NCBI RefSeq assembly: GCF_900103785.1
Contig: NZ_FNHE01000003.1
Coordinates: 434,001 to 498,000, forward strand
Direction of reading: 5' to 3'
From: Geodermatophilus siccatus
GTDB lineage: Bacteria; Actinomycetota; Actinomycetes; Mycobacteriales; Geodermatophilaceae
DNA: 64,000 nt
This document shows, piece after piece, positions 39,803 through 48,475 of the stretch; within the stretch, counting starts at the first letter, position 1; every line of letters begins with the position of its first letter. The position numbers and the translations under genes were made by a program. Under the pieces are notes generated by a model. It did no database searches, had not been told where the DNA came from, and saw nothing but the letters and a program-made list of their open reading frames with translations.

Positions 39803-40468
39803 ATGACCGAGGCAGTGCAGAGCGCGCCGACGAAGGCCCGCGTGGACTTCTGGTTCGACCCGTTGTGCCCGTGGGCGTGGTTGACCAGCCGCTGGGTGCT
39901 GGAGGCCGGGAAGGTCCGCGACATCGACCTGCACTGGCACGTCATGTCCCTGGCGGTGCTCAACCGCGGCCGGGACCTGCCGGAGGAGTACCAGCGCATG
40001 ATGGAGAAGGCGATCGGCCCGGTGCGGGTCGCGATCGCCGCGGCGCAGCAGCACGGCGACGAGGTCCTCGGCGACCTCTACACGGCCATGGGGACGCTGC
40101 GCCACCACGAGGGCGTGGAGCTCGACGAGCTGATCGCCCCCGCGCTGGAGCGCGTCGGCCTGCCGGCCTCGCTGGCCGAGGCCGCCACCTCCACCGAGTA
40201 CGACGAGGCCCTCGAGAAGAGCCACCACGCGGGCATGGACCCGGTCGGCGACGACGTCGGGACCCCGGTCATGCACATCGACGGCGTGGCGTTCTTCGGC
40301 CCGGTCATCAGCAAGGTGCCCACCGGTGAGGCCGCCGGCAAGGCCTTCGACGGCGCCGTCCTGCTGGCCAACCTCCCCGACTTCTGGGAGCTCAAGCGGA
40401 CCCGGCTCTCCGGGCCCGACATGGACTCCGTGCCGGCCGACGCCCTCGAGCTGACCGGCCGCCGCTGA
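39803..40468 (+). CDS. DsbA-family oxidoreductase, Rv2466c-like, missing second cysteine
   Basis: A 221-residue thioredoxin-fold protein closely resembling mycobacterial Rv2466c, a mycothiol-dependent nitroreductase/disulfide reductase. Shared segments are [41 protein letters not shown] and [18 protein letters not shown]-like sequence. In Rv2466c the active site is CPWC, as I remember it; here it is C22-P-W-A25, so the second Cys is gone. A one-cysteine mechanism with mycothiol is possible. The ATG at 39803 follows GGAGCGGAACGC. It is divergent from pepN. Confidence 0.88.
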   Translation: MTEAVQSAPTKARVDFWFDPLCPWAWLTSRWVLEAGKVRDIDLHWHVMSLAVLNRGRDLPEEYQRMMEKAIGPVRVAIAAAQQHGDEVLGDLYTAMGTLRHHEGVELDELIAPALERVGLPASLAEAATSTEYDEALEKSHHAGMDPVGDDVGTPVMHIDGVAFFGPVISKVPTGEAAGKAFDGAVLLANLPDFWELKRTRLSGPDMDSVPADALELTGRR

Positions 40469-40479
40469 AGCGGCGCGGA

Positions 40480-40512
40480 GGGGTGCGGCATCCTCAGCGG
40501 GTGCCGCACCCC
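40480..40512 (+). terminator. Hairpin overlapping the SDR gene start
   Basis: An 11-base perfect inverted repeat (GGGGTGCGGCA and TGCCGCACCCC) just after the DsbA-like gene. The right arm covers the SDR start GTG at 40501. It may terminate the first gene, hide the start of the second, or both. Confidence 0.5.
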
Positions 40513-41256
40513 CTCCGCCAGCGCATCCTGATCTCCGGCGCCAGCTCCGGCCTCGGCGAGGGCATGGCCCGCCGCTTCGCCGCGATGGGCCGCGACCTGG
40601 CGCTCGTCGCCCGCAGGTCCGACCGCCTCGAGGCCCTGCAGCGCGAGCTGCTCGCCGCCCACCCCGGCATCCGGGTCGAGGTCGCGGCGATGGACGTCGA
40701 CGACGCCGACTCGGTCGCCACGGTCGTGCCCGCGCTGGCCGAACGGCTCGGCGGCCTGGACCGCGTGATCGCCAACGCCGGCATCGGCAACGGGGTCCCC
40801 ATCGGCACCGGTGCGGCGGCGACCAACCGGGCCGTCCTGGCCACCAACGTGCTCGGCACCCACGCCCAGTGCGAGGCGGCGGTCGAGCTCTTCCGCGCCC
40901 AGGGGTCCGGTCACCTCGTCGTGGTCTCCTCGGTGGCCTCCGTCCGGGGCATGCGCGGCACCCGGACGGCGTACGGCGCCAGCAAGGCGGCGCTGAACTC
41001 CCTCGCCGAGGGGATCCGCTCGGAGGTGCACGGGACGCCGATCGCCGTCTCGACGATCCTGCCGGGCTACATCGCCACCGACATCAACGTCGGCCGCCGC
41101 GGCCCGTTCACCGTCGACGTCGACACCGGCGTCGACGCGCTCACCGCGGCCGTCGAGCGGGAGCCGGTGCGCGCCTACGTCCCCGAGTGGCCCTGGCGTC
41201 CGATCGCCGGGCTGCTGCGGGTGCTGCCGCTGCCCGTCGTCCGCCGGGTGACCTGA
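40501..41256 (+). CDS. Short-chain dehydrogenase/reductase (SDR)
   Basis: A 251-residue classical SDR. The NAD(P) loop is SGASSGLGEGMA (TGxxxGxG type), with DVDDADS after it, NAGIG near residue 88, a catalytic Ser in VVVSSVAS and YGASKAALNSLA (YxxxK). The Arg after the first beta-alpha unit (VARRSDRLE) suggests NADPH. The C-terminal 40 residues (PEWPWRPIAGLLRVLPLP) may touch the membrane. The substrate is unknown. The GTG at 40501 was preferred; a GTG at 40483 is also in frame, and neither has a good ribosome site. Confidence 0.87.
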   Translation: MPHPLRQRILISGASSGLGEGMARRFAAMGRDLALVARRSDRLEALQRELLAAHPGIRVEVAAMDVDDADSVATVVPALAERLGGLDRVIANAGIGNGVPIGTGAAATNRAVLATNVLGTHAQCEAAVELFRAQGSGHLVVVSSVASVRGMRGTRTAYGASKAALNSLAEGIRSEVHGTPIAVSTILPGYIATDINVGRRGPFTVDVDTGVDALTAAVEREPVRAYVPEWPWRPIAGLLRVLPLPVVRRVT

Positions 41257-41335
41257 GGACCCCGTCCTCCTCACCGTGGAAGGACCCCGTCCTCCCCACC
41301 CTTCGCGAGCTCGGGGCGGTGCCCTGGACGGGGCC
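41257..41335 (+). repeat. Stop-proximal hairpin repeat, copy I (half copy plus full copy)
   Basis: Right after the SDR stop: a half copy (GGACCCCGTCCTCCTCACC), then a full one: GAAGGACCCCGTCCTCCCC, loop TTCGCGAGCTCGGG, and closing GGACGGGGCC, which pairs with the opening arm. The region is between converging genes. Confidence 0.85.
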
Positions 41336-41392
41336 GCGGCGAGCCTCCGGACGGGGCCTCACGTGGGACCCGGTGAAGGCTCGGGACGGACC

Positions 41393-42061
41393 TCACCAGC
41401 AGATGCGCATCGGCCGGCCGCGGGCGTCGGTCGCGCCGTCACCGACGCACTCCGCGGTGCCGTCGGCGATCCGCCGGGCCGACCACGCGGCGGCGCAGGC
41501 GTCGAGCGCGTCCACGGCCGGCACCCGCGGCGGGGCGCCCGCGAGCGCGTCGAGGATGTCCATCAGCGGCTGCAGCGCCCGGATCCGCTGCGCCTGCCCG
41601 CGCACGCTCGACTTGGGGTCGCACACCCGCTGGTCCAGCGCGCGGAAGGCCAACTCCGGGTGCACCTCGACGACGCGCTCGACCGGCGGGTCGCCGAGCG
41701 CCTCGTCCAGGCCCCGGATCGCCGCGACCAGCTGGAAGGACTGCGCCGACAGCGAGCGGCCGCCCGTCGCCGCGACCGACAGCTGCCGCGCCTCGGCGTG
41801 GTCGCGGGCACGCAGGACGGCCCGCACCGGCGCGGGGAAGACCGAGCTGCCCGCCCGCCCCAGCCGCTGCCGCGCCTCGACGTCGCAGGCCCGCACCCCG
41901 GTGTCGGACAGACCGATCGGCATGTCGATGCCGACCACCTCGACGTCCGGCACGGCGAGGACGGCGGCCGCATCGGGCAGCGCCAGCAGCTCCACCGTCC
42001 GGCCGTCCAGCCGGGCGCCGACCCAGGCGCCGCGCCACCCGTCGACACCCAGCACCGCCAC
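41393..42061 (-). CDS. DUF429 domain protein (RNase H-like fold)
   Basis: A 222-residue DUF429 protein, a family predicted to have an RNase H-like nuclease fold. It opens with VLGVDGWRGAWVGARLDG (first acidic strand), then VVGIDMPIGLSD, SVFPAPVRAVL, SAQSFQLVAAIRGLDEAL, VEVHPELAFRAL and VPAVDALDACAAAWSARR, the recurring family motifs with conserved Asp and Glu. Biological role unknown. The start GTG at 42061 faces the rpiB start 26 bases away. Confidence 0.87.
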   Translation of the reverse strand: MAVLGVDGWRGAWVGARLDGRTVELLALPDAAAVLAVPDVEVVGIDMPIGLSDTGVRACDVEARQRLGRAGSSVFPAPVRAVLRARDHAEARQLSVAATGGRSLSAQSFQLVAAIRGLDEALGDPPVERVVEVHPELAFRALDQRVCDPKSSVRGQAQRIRALQPLMDILDALAGAPPRVPAVDALDACAAAWSARRIADGTAECVGDGATDARGRPMRICW

Positions 42062-42087
42062 CCGGGCAGCCTGACAGACTCGCCGCC

Positions 42088-42579
42088 ATGCGCGTCTTCG
42101 TCGGGACCGACCACGCCGGCCTGGAGTTCAAGGAGCACCTCAAGCAGGCGCTCGCCGACGCAGGCCACGAGCCGGTCGACTGCGGGGCGTTCGAGTACGA
42201 CGCGCAGGACGACTACCCGCCGTTCTGCTTCGAGGTCGGCGAGCGGACGGTCACCGAGCCGGGCAGCCTCGGCGTGGTCATCGGCGGCTCCGGCAACGGC
42301 GAGCAGATCGCGGCCAACAAGGTGCCCGGGGTGCGCGCCGCGCTGGTGTGGAACCGGGAGACCGCCGAGCTGGCCCGCCAGCACAACGACGCCAACGTCG
42401 TCTCGATCGGCGCCCGCCAGCACAGCGTCGAGGAGGCCACCGAGCTGGTGCTGCACTTCCTCGCCACGCCGTTCAGCGACGAGGAGCGGCACGTGCGCCG
42501 GATCGGCCTGATCACCGACTACGAGCGCGACCGACGCCGCCCGGCCGGCGGGCTGCCCACCCGCGAGGAGCAGGTCTAG
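42088..42579 (+). CDS. rpiB: Ribose-5-phosphate isomerase B
   Basis: A 163-residue RpiB that interconverts ribose-5-phosphate and ribulose-5-phosphate in the pentose phosphate pathway. FVGTDHAGLEFKEHL at the start and GGSGNGEQIAANKVPGVRAAL with E72 are diagnostic. As in mycobacterial RpiB, the Glu of GNGEQ is expected to be the catalytic base instead of the Cys used in E. coli. NDANVVSIGARQHS is the phosphate-binding end. Its TAG overlaps the TAG of the converging acetyltransferase within CTAG. Confidence 0.95.
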   Translation: MRVFVGTDHAGLEFKEHLKQALADAGHEPVDCGAFEYDAQDDYPPFCFEVGERTVTEPGSLGVVIGGSGNGEQIAANKVPGVRAALVWNRETAELARQHNDANVVSIGARQHSVEEATELVLHFLATPFSDEERHVRRIGLITDYERDRRRPAGGLPTREEQV

Positions 42580-43817
42580 AACTCGTCGGGGCACCACGGC
42601 GTCACCGGCCAGCGGAACGCCGTCCCGGCCTGGGTGACCGCCCCCGGGCTGACCTCGGTGACCCGTCCGGCCGCCTGCAGCGTCGCCAGCGACACCCCGC
42701 CGAGGTAGGCCGCGCCCAGCGCCTCGACGTCGAGCACGAGGTCGGGGTCGGCGTCGGTCTCGAAGCAGAAGGCGCCGGCCGGGTGGCCGACGAGGGACCA
42801 GCGGCCGTCGTTCCAGGGGCAGAACCGGTCGCGCACCTCGAACACCAGGTTGACCCGGGCCGGGTAGCGGCGGGCGGCCAGCGCGCGGCCGACGTCGACC
42901 AGCCGCACCCACAGCGCGTCGTACGGCTGCGCCCGCAGCGCCCGCGGCTCGGCCAGCAGGTGCCGCAGCGGGTCGTCCGGCGAGGCGGTCGGCGCCCGCA
43001 TCGTGCGGACGAGGTCCAGCGACAGCAGGAACCGCCACAGCGACGCGCACGCCGGCGTCGTCAGGGAGCGCACCTCCTCGACGACGACGGTGCCGTCGGG
43101 CTGGCCGTCGTCGGTCCACGCCGACCGGACGCGGTAGGTGGCGTAGCCGGTCACCGTGCCGTCGGGCTCGACGTGCCGCAGGAAGCGCCGCTCGGTCGCG
43201 CCGTGGCGCCGGGCCGGGTCGTCCTCCAGCCCGCGGTCCCACCAGCGGGCGTCACGGGCGAGGTTGCCGGGCACCGACCGGCGGACCCGGTCGTGCAGCC
43301 CCACGGCGGCCGCGCGGAAGTCCTCGACGCCGACCTGCTCGACCCGCCCCGCGCCGAGGTCGACGTCCGGCCGCAGCGCCAGCCGGGCGACGTCGCCGGA
43401 GAGGTTGCCGCGCTCGGTGGCCGGTGCGTAGCCGAAGCGGCCGTAGATCGAGGACTCCGAGGCCCACAGCGCCGCGACCGGCTCGCGCCCCTGCTCGTGG
43501 AGCTCGGTGAGCTGGCGCCGCATGACCGCGGTGAGCACGCCGCGCCGCCGGTGGCTGGGCGCGACGCTCACCCAGGTCACGGCGGCACAGGGGACGACGC
43601 CGCCGGGCACGGTCAGCTCCCGGCTGTGGACGCCGGACGTCGCGACCACCCGGTCGCGCTCCCACAGCCCGAGCGAGCGGTCCAGCTCCGCGTGCGCGGG
43701 GACGGCGTCGACGAAGGAGGCGGGCGGCTCCTCGGCGAACGTGGTGAAGAAGGCCCGGCTGAACGACGGCCAGTCCTCGGGCGTGGCGGGGCGCAGCTGG
43801 TCGGCGATGTCGGTCAC
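42576..43817 (-). CDS. Eis-type GNAT N-acetyltransferase
   Basis: A 413-residue enzyme of the Eis (enhanced intracellular survival) family: two GNAT domains plus a sterol-carrier-like C-terminal domain. The first GNAT has AAVTWVSVAPSHRRRGVLTAVMRRQL, the acetyl-CoA-binding pyrophosphate loop. IYGRFGYAPAT follows. The C-terminus ends WCPDEF; the terminal carboxylate of Phe is catalytic in Eis proteins. Known members acetylate aminoglycosides or other amines. The GTG at 43817 starts VTDIADQLRPATPEDW. Confidence 0.9.
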   Translation of the reverse strand: MTDIADQLRPATPEDWPSFSRAFFTTFAEEPPASFVDAVPAHAELDRSLGLWERDRVVATSGVHSRELTVPGGVVPCAAVTWVSVAPSHRRRGVLTAVMRRQLTELHEQGREPVAALWASESSIYGRFGYAPATERGNLSGDVARLALRPDVDLGAGRVEQVGVEDFRAAAVGLHDRVRRSVPGNLARDARWWDRGLEDDPARRHGATERRFLRHVEPDGTVTGYATYRVRSAWTDDGQPDGTVVVEEVRSLTTPACASLWRFLLSLDLVRTMRAPTASPDDPLRHLLAEPRALRAQPYDALWVRLVDVGRALAARRYPARVNLVFEVRDRFCPWNDGRWSLVGHPAGAFCFETDADPDLVLDVEALGAAYLGGVSLATLQAAGRVTEVSPGAVTQAGTAFRWPVTPWCPDEF

Positions 43818-43830
43818 CCGAGCTGTCTAC

Positions 43831-43915
43831 CCGGCCCCGTCCCGAGGCTCGCGCCGAGCGTGCGAACCGCGGGGGGCAGGGGGCCTCCTCCGAGGCGGGA
43901 GGACAGGGTCCCCTT
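43831..43915 (-). repeat. Stop-proximal hairpin repeat, copy J (half copy plus full copy)
   Basis: Minus strand, directly after the stop of the small PTH2-like gene: a half copy (GGGGACCCTGTCCTCCCG), then GGAGGCCCCCTGCCCCCC, a diverged loop TTCGCACGCTCGG and GGGACGGGGCC. The stems are less perfect than in other copies. Confidence 0.65.
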
Positions 43916-44161
43916 TCAGCGGACCACCGTGGCACCGGCGGTCAGGGTCCCGGGCGCCACCTCGGTGCGGCCGGCGTCCCGGACGACGACGTCCATCGCG
44001 GCCACCTCGTCCGGCCGTCCGCCCAGCACGACGACCCGTCCGTGGGGGATGCCGAAGGCGGCCAGCGCGGCGTGCACGGCCTGCGCCGCCGCCTTGTGCC
44101 GCGACATCGACACGTTGGTGTTGACGAGGACGCGGACCTCGGGGGCGTCATCGGGTTGCAC
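43916..44161 (-). CDS. Small PTH2-like protein
   Basis: An 81-residue protein. LVNTNVSMSRHKAAAQAVHA recalls the signature of peptidyl-tRNA hydrolase 2, where the Lys and His lie in the catalytic region, and VVVLGGRPDEVAAMDVVVRDAGRTEVAPGT resembles the second half. It is about a third shorter than typical PTH2 (about 115 residues), so it may be a divergent stand-alone version rather than a working hydrolase. The GTG at 44161 is the only start giving the whole motif. It lies upstream of the Eis-like gene in the same direction. Confidence 0.55.
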   Translation of the reverse strand: MQPDDAPEVRVLVNTNVSMSRHKAAAQAVHAALAAFGIPHGRVVVLGGRPDEVAAMDVVVRDAGRTEVAPGTLTAGATVVR

Positions 44162-44404
44162 GGTGGGTGACCTCCCGGTCAGCGGTGCGGGTGGGCGAGG
44201 GTCGCCCGTCGGGTCCCGAGCGTGGCGGAGATCCGCCGGGTGCGCGCGGACCGCCGCGCCCCGGCGATCGGCCCGAGCAGCCCGCGGTCGCGACGGGCGG
44301 CCCGCTGTCCAGGGCCGTCGCGTCGTTAGGGTCGCCGGGGGCCGGGCGCGGCCACCGCCGTCGCGCTCCCGCACGACCGTGCGCCCGGCCGGGGGGAGGG
44401 AGCC

Positions 44405-46045
44405 GTGCGCTCTCCGACGGTGCCGATCGCCGTGACCGTGGCGTTGCTGGTCAGCGGCTGCGGCGCGGCCTCGGGCGACGAGGCCGCGCAGGGCGGCGGT
44501 GTGGCGACCTCCGCGCCCGACGCCCGCCTCACCCTCGTGGCCGACGAGGACCCCGTCGCCTCGGCCGCCTCCGCCAGCCGGGCCCTCTTCGACCGCGCGG
44601 ACGTCGTCGTCGTCGCCCGCGACGGCGACGCGGCCGGCACGCTGCTGGGCGCCTCGGCGGCCACCGGCCTCGGCGTCCCGCTGCTGCTCGAGCCGGCCGG
44701 CGGCGGCTCCGCCGACCCGCTGAGCGGCGAGCTGGAGCGCCTCGGCACGACGACGGTGCTCGCGGTCGGGGCCGCCGGGGGCGGCGCCGGCGGGGAGGGC
44801 GGCCTCGAGGTGGTCGCCGTCCCGGCCGCCCCGGACGCCGTCGCCGAGGTCACCGGGCTGGAGCTGGACGAGGCGCAGCAGGTGGACGCCGACGACGCGG
44901 TGGCCGCGGTCGCCGGGCTGGACCCCGAGCAGCCGACCGCGCTGCAGCCCACCGGCACCGAGCCGGCCGGTGACGAGCCGGGGGACGGCGAGCTGCCGGC
45001 CGTCGAGCGCGCCGAGCCGCTCGAGGACACCGTCGTCGTGAGCACCGGCGCCCCGGAGGCGCTGGCCGGCGTGGCCACAGCTCGGGCCGCCGGCGCCCAC
45101 GTGCAGCTGAGCCCCCCCGACCCGCGCGGCTCCGCCGAGCTGGTGGAGCTGCTGGGCGAGCAGCAGCCCGGGACCGTGGTGGCGCTGGGCGCCGGGTTCG
45201 GCGCCGAGGAGGGGCTGGACTGGAAGCTCGAGACCGCCGCCACCGGCCGGCAGCTGCCCGGCGGCGGCCAGCTGCTCTTCCCGCAGCACTTCCTCGTCGC
45301 CCTCTACGGCAGCCCGGGCACCGGCGCGCTCGGCGTCCTCGGCGAGCAGGACCTGCCGGCCTCCGTCGAGCGGGCGCAGGCCCACGCGGCCGACTACGAG
45401 CCGCTGGTGCAGGACGCCACCGTCGTCCCCGCCTTCGAGGTCATCGCCACCGTCGCCTCCTCGGTGGCCGGGCCGGACGGCAACTACTCCACCGAGCTGC
45501 CCGTCGAGGAGCTGCGGCCCTGGGTCGAGGCGGCCGGCGAGGCGGGCATGTACGTGGTCATCGACCTGCAGCCGGGGCGCACCGACTTCGTCACCCAGGC
45601 CGAGCAGTACCGCTCGCTGCTGGAGCTGCCGCACGTCGGGCTGGCGCTGGACCCGGAGTGGCGGCTGGGTCCGGACGAGGTGCACCTGACCCAGATCGGG
45701 TCGGTGTCGATCGACGAGGTCAACGAGGTCGTGACCTGGCTGGCCGACCTGACGCGGGGGGGCGACCTGCCGCAGAAGCTGCTGCTGCTGCACCAGTTCC
45801 GGGTCGACATGATCCCGGACCGCGACCGGCTGGACACCTCCCGCGACGAGCTGGCGCTCATGGTGCACGCCGACGGCCAGGGCGGTCAGGGCGACAAGCA
45901 GGCGACCTGGCGGACGCTGCGGCAGACCGAGCCGGACGAGGTCGCCTGGGGCTGGAAGAACTTCTACGACGAGGACGTCCCGATGCTCACCCCGGAGGAG
46001 ACGGTCGCCGTCGAGCCGCGCCCTGACCTGATCAGCTACCAGTAG
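44405..46045 (+). CDS. Lipoprotein of unknown function, two-domain
   Basis: A 546-residue exported lipoprotein. The lipobox is LVSGC with C19. Residues about 45-280 read like a repeated alpha/beta unit (ALFDRADVVVVARDGDAAGTLLGASAA and later VVVSTGAPEALAGVATARAAGA), similar to cell-wall-binding repeat 2-type folds. The second half (about 290-546) looks like a barrel with GMYVVIDLQPGRTDF, LPHVGLALDPEW and VAWGWKNFYDED, perhaps a glycosidase-like fold. No catalytic assignment is safe. The start GTG at 44405 follows GGGAGGGAGCC. Confidence 0.7.
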   Translation: MRSPTVPIAVTVALLVSGCGAASGDEAAQGGGVATSAPDARLTLVADEDPVASAASASRALFDRADVVVVARDGDAAGTLLGASAATGLGVPLLLEPAGGGSADPLSGELERLGTTTVLAVGAAGGGAGGEGGLEVVAVPAAPDAVAEVTGLELDEAQQVDADDAVAAVAGLDPEQPTALQPTGTEPAGDEPGDGELPAVERAEPLEDTVVVSTGAPEALAGVATARAAGAHVQLSPPDPRGSAELVELLGEQQPGTVVALGAGFGAEEGLDWKLETAATGRQLPGGGQLLFPQHFLVALYGSPGTGALGVLGEQDLPASVERAQAHAADYEPLVQDATVVPAFEVIATVASSVAGPDGNYSTELPVEELRPWVEAAGEAGMYVVIDLQPGRTDFVTQAEQYRSLLELPHVGLALDPEWRLGPDEVHLTQIGSVSIDEVNEVVTWLADLTRGGDLPQKLLLLHQFRVDMIPDRDRLDTSRDELALMVHADGQGGQGDKQATWRTLRQTEPDEVAWGWKNFYDEDVPMLTPEETVAVEPRPDLISYQ

Positions 46046-46112
46046 CCGGGGGACCTCCCGTTCCGTCGGTGTCCTGTGGTGAGCTGTCGCGGCCCAGGCC
46101 CGAGGAGGACAC

Positions 46113-47090
46113 GTGACGACCGTGCTGACCGACGAACTCGACCCTCGCCTGCTCGAACACCGGCGGGAGCTGACCGGCTACTGCTACCGGATGCTCGGGT
46201 CGGCGTTCGACGCCGACGACGCCGTGCAGGAGACGATGGTCCGCGCCTGGCGCGGCCTGTCCGACTTCGAGGGCCGCTCGGCGCTGCGCTCCTGGCTGTA
46301 CCGGATCGCCACGAACGTCTGCCTGGACCAGCTCTCCGGCCGGCAGCGGCGGGCGTTGCCCATGGACCTCTCCGGCTCCCCGTGGCAGCCGGTCGAGGCC
46401 TCGCTGGCCGCCCGCCGGCCGGGCACGGCGTGGGTGGAACCGGTGCTCGACCGGCAGGTCGTCGCCGAGGACGCCGACCCCGCCGAACAGGCCGTGCAGC
46501 GGGAGTCGATCCGGCTGGCCTTCGTCTCCGCGCTGCAGCACCTGCCTCCCCGCCAGCGGGCCGTGCTGCTGCTGCGCGAGGTGCTCCGCTGGCGGGCCGA
46601 CGAGGTCGCCCAGCTGCTCGACACCACCGTCGCGTCGGTCAACAGCGCGCTGCAGCGGGCCCGCGCCACGATGGCCGAGGTCGGGGGCGAGGCGGAGACC
46701 GAGCCGCTGGACGACGTCCACCGGGCCCTGCTCGATCGCTACGTCGACGCCTTCGAGCGCTACGACGTGGAGAGCCTCGTCGCGCTGCTGCACGAGGACG
46801 CCACCCAGCACATGCCGCCGCTCGAGATGTGGCTGCGCGGCCGGGCCGACATCGGCACCTGGATGCTCGGCCCGGGTGCGAAGTGCCGCGGCTCCCGGGT
46901 GCTGCCGACCCTCGCCAACGGGGCGCCGGCCTTCGCCCAGTACCGCCCCCGCGCCGGCGGCGGGCACGAGCCGTGGGCGCTGCACGTGCTCGAGGTGCGC
47001 GCCGGGCGGGTCGCGCACATCTCCAGCTTCCTCGACCTCGACAACGAGCTGTTCCGGCGGCTGGGCCTGCCGGTCGAGCCGCCGGCCTGA
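46113..47090 (+). CDS. ECF sigma factor with SnoaL-like C-terminal domain (SigG-like)
   Basis: A 325-residue sigma factor. Region 2 spans about residues 18-85 ([36 protein letters not shown]) and region 4 about 135-190 ([20 protein letters not shown]). Residues about 205-320 form a SnoaL/NTF2-like domain, which in this ECF group replaces an anti-sigma factor and controls activity in cis. The length and the C-terminal extension resemble mycobacterial SigG/SigJ. The GTG at 46113 has GAGGAGGACAC before it, a strong ribosome site. No anti-sigma gene is adjacent. Confidence 0.9.
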   Translation: MTTVLTDELDPRLLEHRRELTGYCYRMLGSAFDADDAVQETMVRAWRGLSDFEGRSALRSWLYRIATNVCLDQLSGRQRRALPMDLSGSPWQPVEASLAARRPGTAWVEPVLDRQVVAEDADPAEQAVQRESIRLAFVSALQHLPPRQRAVLLLREVLRWRADEVAQLLDTTVASVNSALQRARATMAEVGGEAETEPLDDVHRALLDRYVDAFERYDVESLVALLHEDATQHMPPLEMWLRGRADIGTWMLGPGAKCRGSRVLPTLANGAPAFAQYRPRAGGGHEPWALHVLEVRAGRVAHISSFLDLDNELFRRLGLPVEPPA

Positions 47091-47151
47091 CGACGGACCC
47101 CGCCCTCCTCACCCCTCGCAGGCTCGCGGCCAGACCCTGGACGCGGCCGCG
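47091..47151 (+). repeat. Stop-proximal hairpin repeat, copy K
   Basis: Begins two bases after the sigma-factor stop: GGACCCCGCCCTCCTCACC, loop CTCGCAGGCTCGCGG, CCAGACCCTGGACGCGGCC. The loop is kept; the stems are degraded. It lies between converging genes. Confidence 0.7.
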
Positions 47152-47155
47152 GCGG

Positions 47156-48301
47156 TCAGCGGACCTCGGCCCCGGCCAGACTCGCGTACAGCTGCGTCAT
47201 CCGGTCGACCAGCCGGTCGTGCGAGCGGCTCGCGGCCAGCCGGCGGCCGTGGGCGCCGAGCCGCCGGGCCGACTCCGGGTCGAGCAGCAGCGACACCAGC
47301 GCCCGGGCCAGGTCCTCGGCCTCGCCCGGGCGCACCAGCAGCCCGCTGCCGCCGTCCTCGACCAGGTCGGGCAGCCCGCCCACCCGGCTGGCGACCACCG
47401 GCACGCCCGCGGCCATGGCCTCGCAGACCACCATCGGTGAGCCGTCGGACCGGGAGGGCACGGCGAGCACGTCGAGGCCGGTGAGCAGACGCGTGGCATC
47501 CGAGCGGTACCCGGTGAACGTGACCGCGCCGGCCAACCCGAGAACCGCCGCACGGTGCTCGAGGTCGGGCCGCAGCGGCCCGTCGCCGACCACGAGGAAA
47601 CGCGCCTGCGGGACGACGCCCGACACCAGTGCGGCGGCCCGCAGGAAGACGTCGACGCCCTTCTCCGGGACCAGCCGGCCCACCAGCCCGACCACCGGCC
47701 GTCCCGGGTCCGGGGCAGGGCTCCCCGCGGAGGGGACTGCGGCCGTCGTCGGCAGGAGCACCTCCACCCGCTCGGGCGCGACGCCGTAGCCGCTCACCAG
47801 CAGGTCCCGGATCGCCGAGGAGACGGCGACCACCCGGTCGGCGTGCCGGTAGACCAGGCCGCTCACCGCGCGCGTCCGGCGGTCCCGCCAGGGCCCCTCG
47901 GTGTGCTCGGTGACCACCAGCGGCACCGGCAGGTCGCGGACGGCGTGGACGGCGGCGGCCGCGCTGGCGAACAGGTGGGCGTGCACGACGGCCGGCCGCA
48001 GGTCGGCCACCAGCTGCGTGAGCGCGCGCTCGTACCGGCCGCTGACCCGTCGCTCGACGAGCTCGTCGAGCAGGGCGGTGACCGGCACCCCCGCGTCGGC
48101 GAGGGACGCGGCGTGGGCCCCGCCCACCGAGCAGGCCACGTGCACCGGCCACCCCCGCCGGTGCAGCGCGACGGTGAGGTCGACGACGTACCGCTCGGCG
48201 CCGCCTCCGTCGAGGGAGTCGATGACCATGAGCACGGACAGCGGCGGAGGGGTTCCGGCGTCGGGCCGGGGGACGGGGGTGCGCAGCCGGGAGCCGGTCA
48301 T
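47156..48301 (-). CDS. Glycosyltransferase, GT4 family
   Basis: A 381-residue GT-B-fold glycosyltransferase. The N-terminal domain has VLMVIDSLDGGGAERYVVDL and VVHAHLFASAAAAVHAV; the C-terminal domain has VVGLVGRLVPEKGVDVFLRA, RFLVVGDGPLRPDLE and the donor-binding DVLAVPSRSDGSPMVVCEAMA, where Glu of the EX7E-type motif is partly altered (SRSDGSPMVVCEA). It transfers a sugar from a nucleotide donor to a lipid or surface glycan; the substrate is unknown. The ATG at 48301 follows GGAGCGCCCC. Confidence 0.88.
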   Translation of the reverse strand: MTGSRLRTPVPRPDAGTPPPLSVLMVIDSLDGGGAERYVVDLTVALHRRGWPVHVACSVGGAHAASLADAGVPVTALLDELVERRVSGRYERALTQLVADLRPAVVHAHLFASAAAAVHAVRDLPVPLVVTEHTEGPWRDRRTRAVSGLVYRHADRVVAVSSAIRDLLVSGYGVAPERVEVLLPTTAAVPSAGSPAPDPGRPVVGLVGRLVPEKGVDVFLRAAALVSGVVPQARFLVVGDGPLRPDLEHRAAVLGLAGAVTFTGYRSDATRLLTGLDVLAVPSRSDGSPMVVCEAMAAGVPVVASRVGGLPDLVEDGGSGLLVRPGEAEDLARALVSLLLDPESARRLGAHGRRLAASRSHDRLVDRMTQLYASLAGAEVR

Positions 48302-48475
48302 GGGGCGCTCCGGAGGACGGCGGGACCCGCGGCTCGGGCCCGCCGACCATAGCCGTTCCGCGCGACGCAGAACCTCCGGCCGAGCGCCGTCCTGGTCGCG
48401 CGATGGCGTGCGCGAGGCTGGTGTCCCGGCCCCGATCAGGCCACCCGTCCCGACGGCACGACGCAGGGAGACCCG

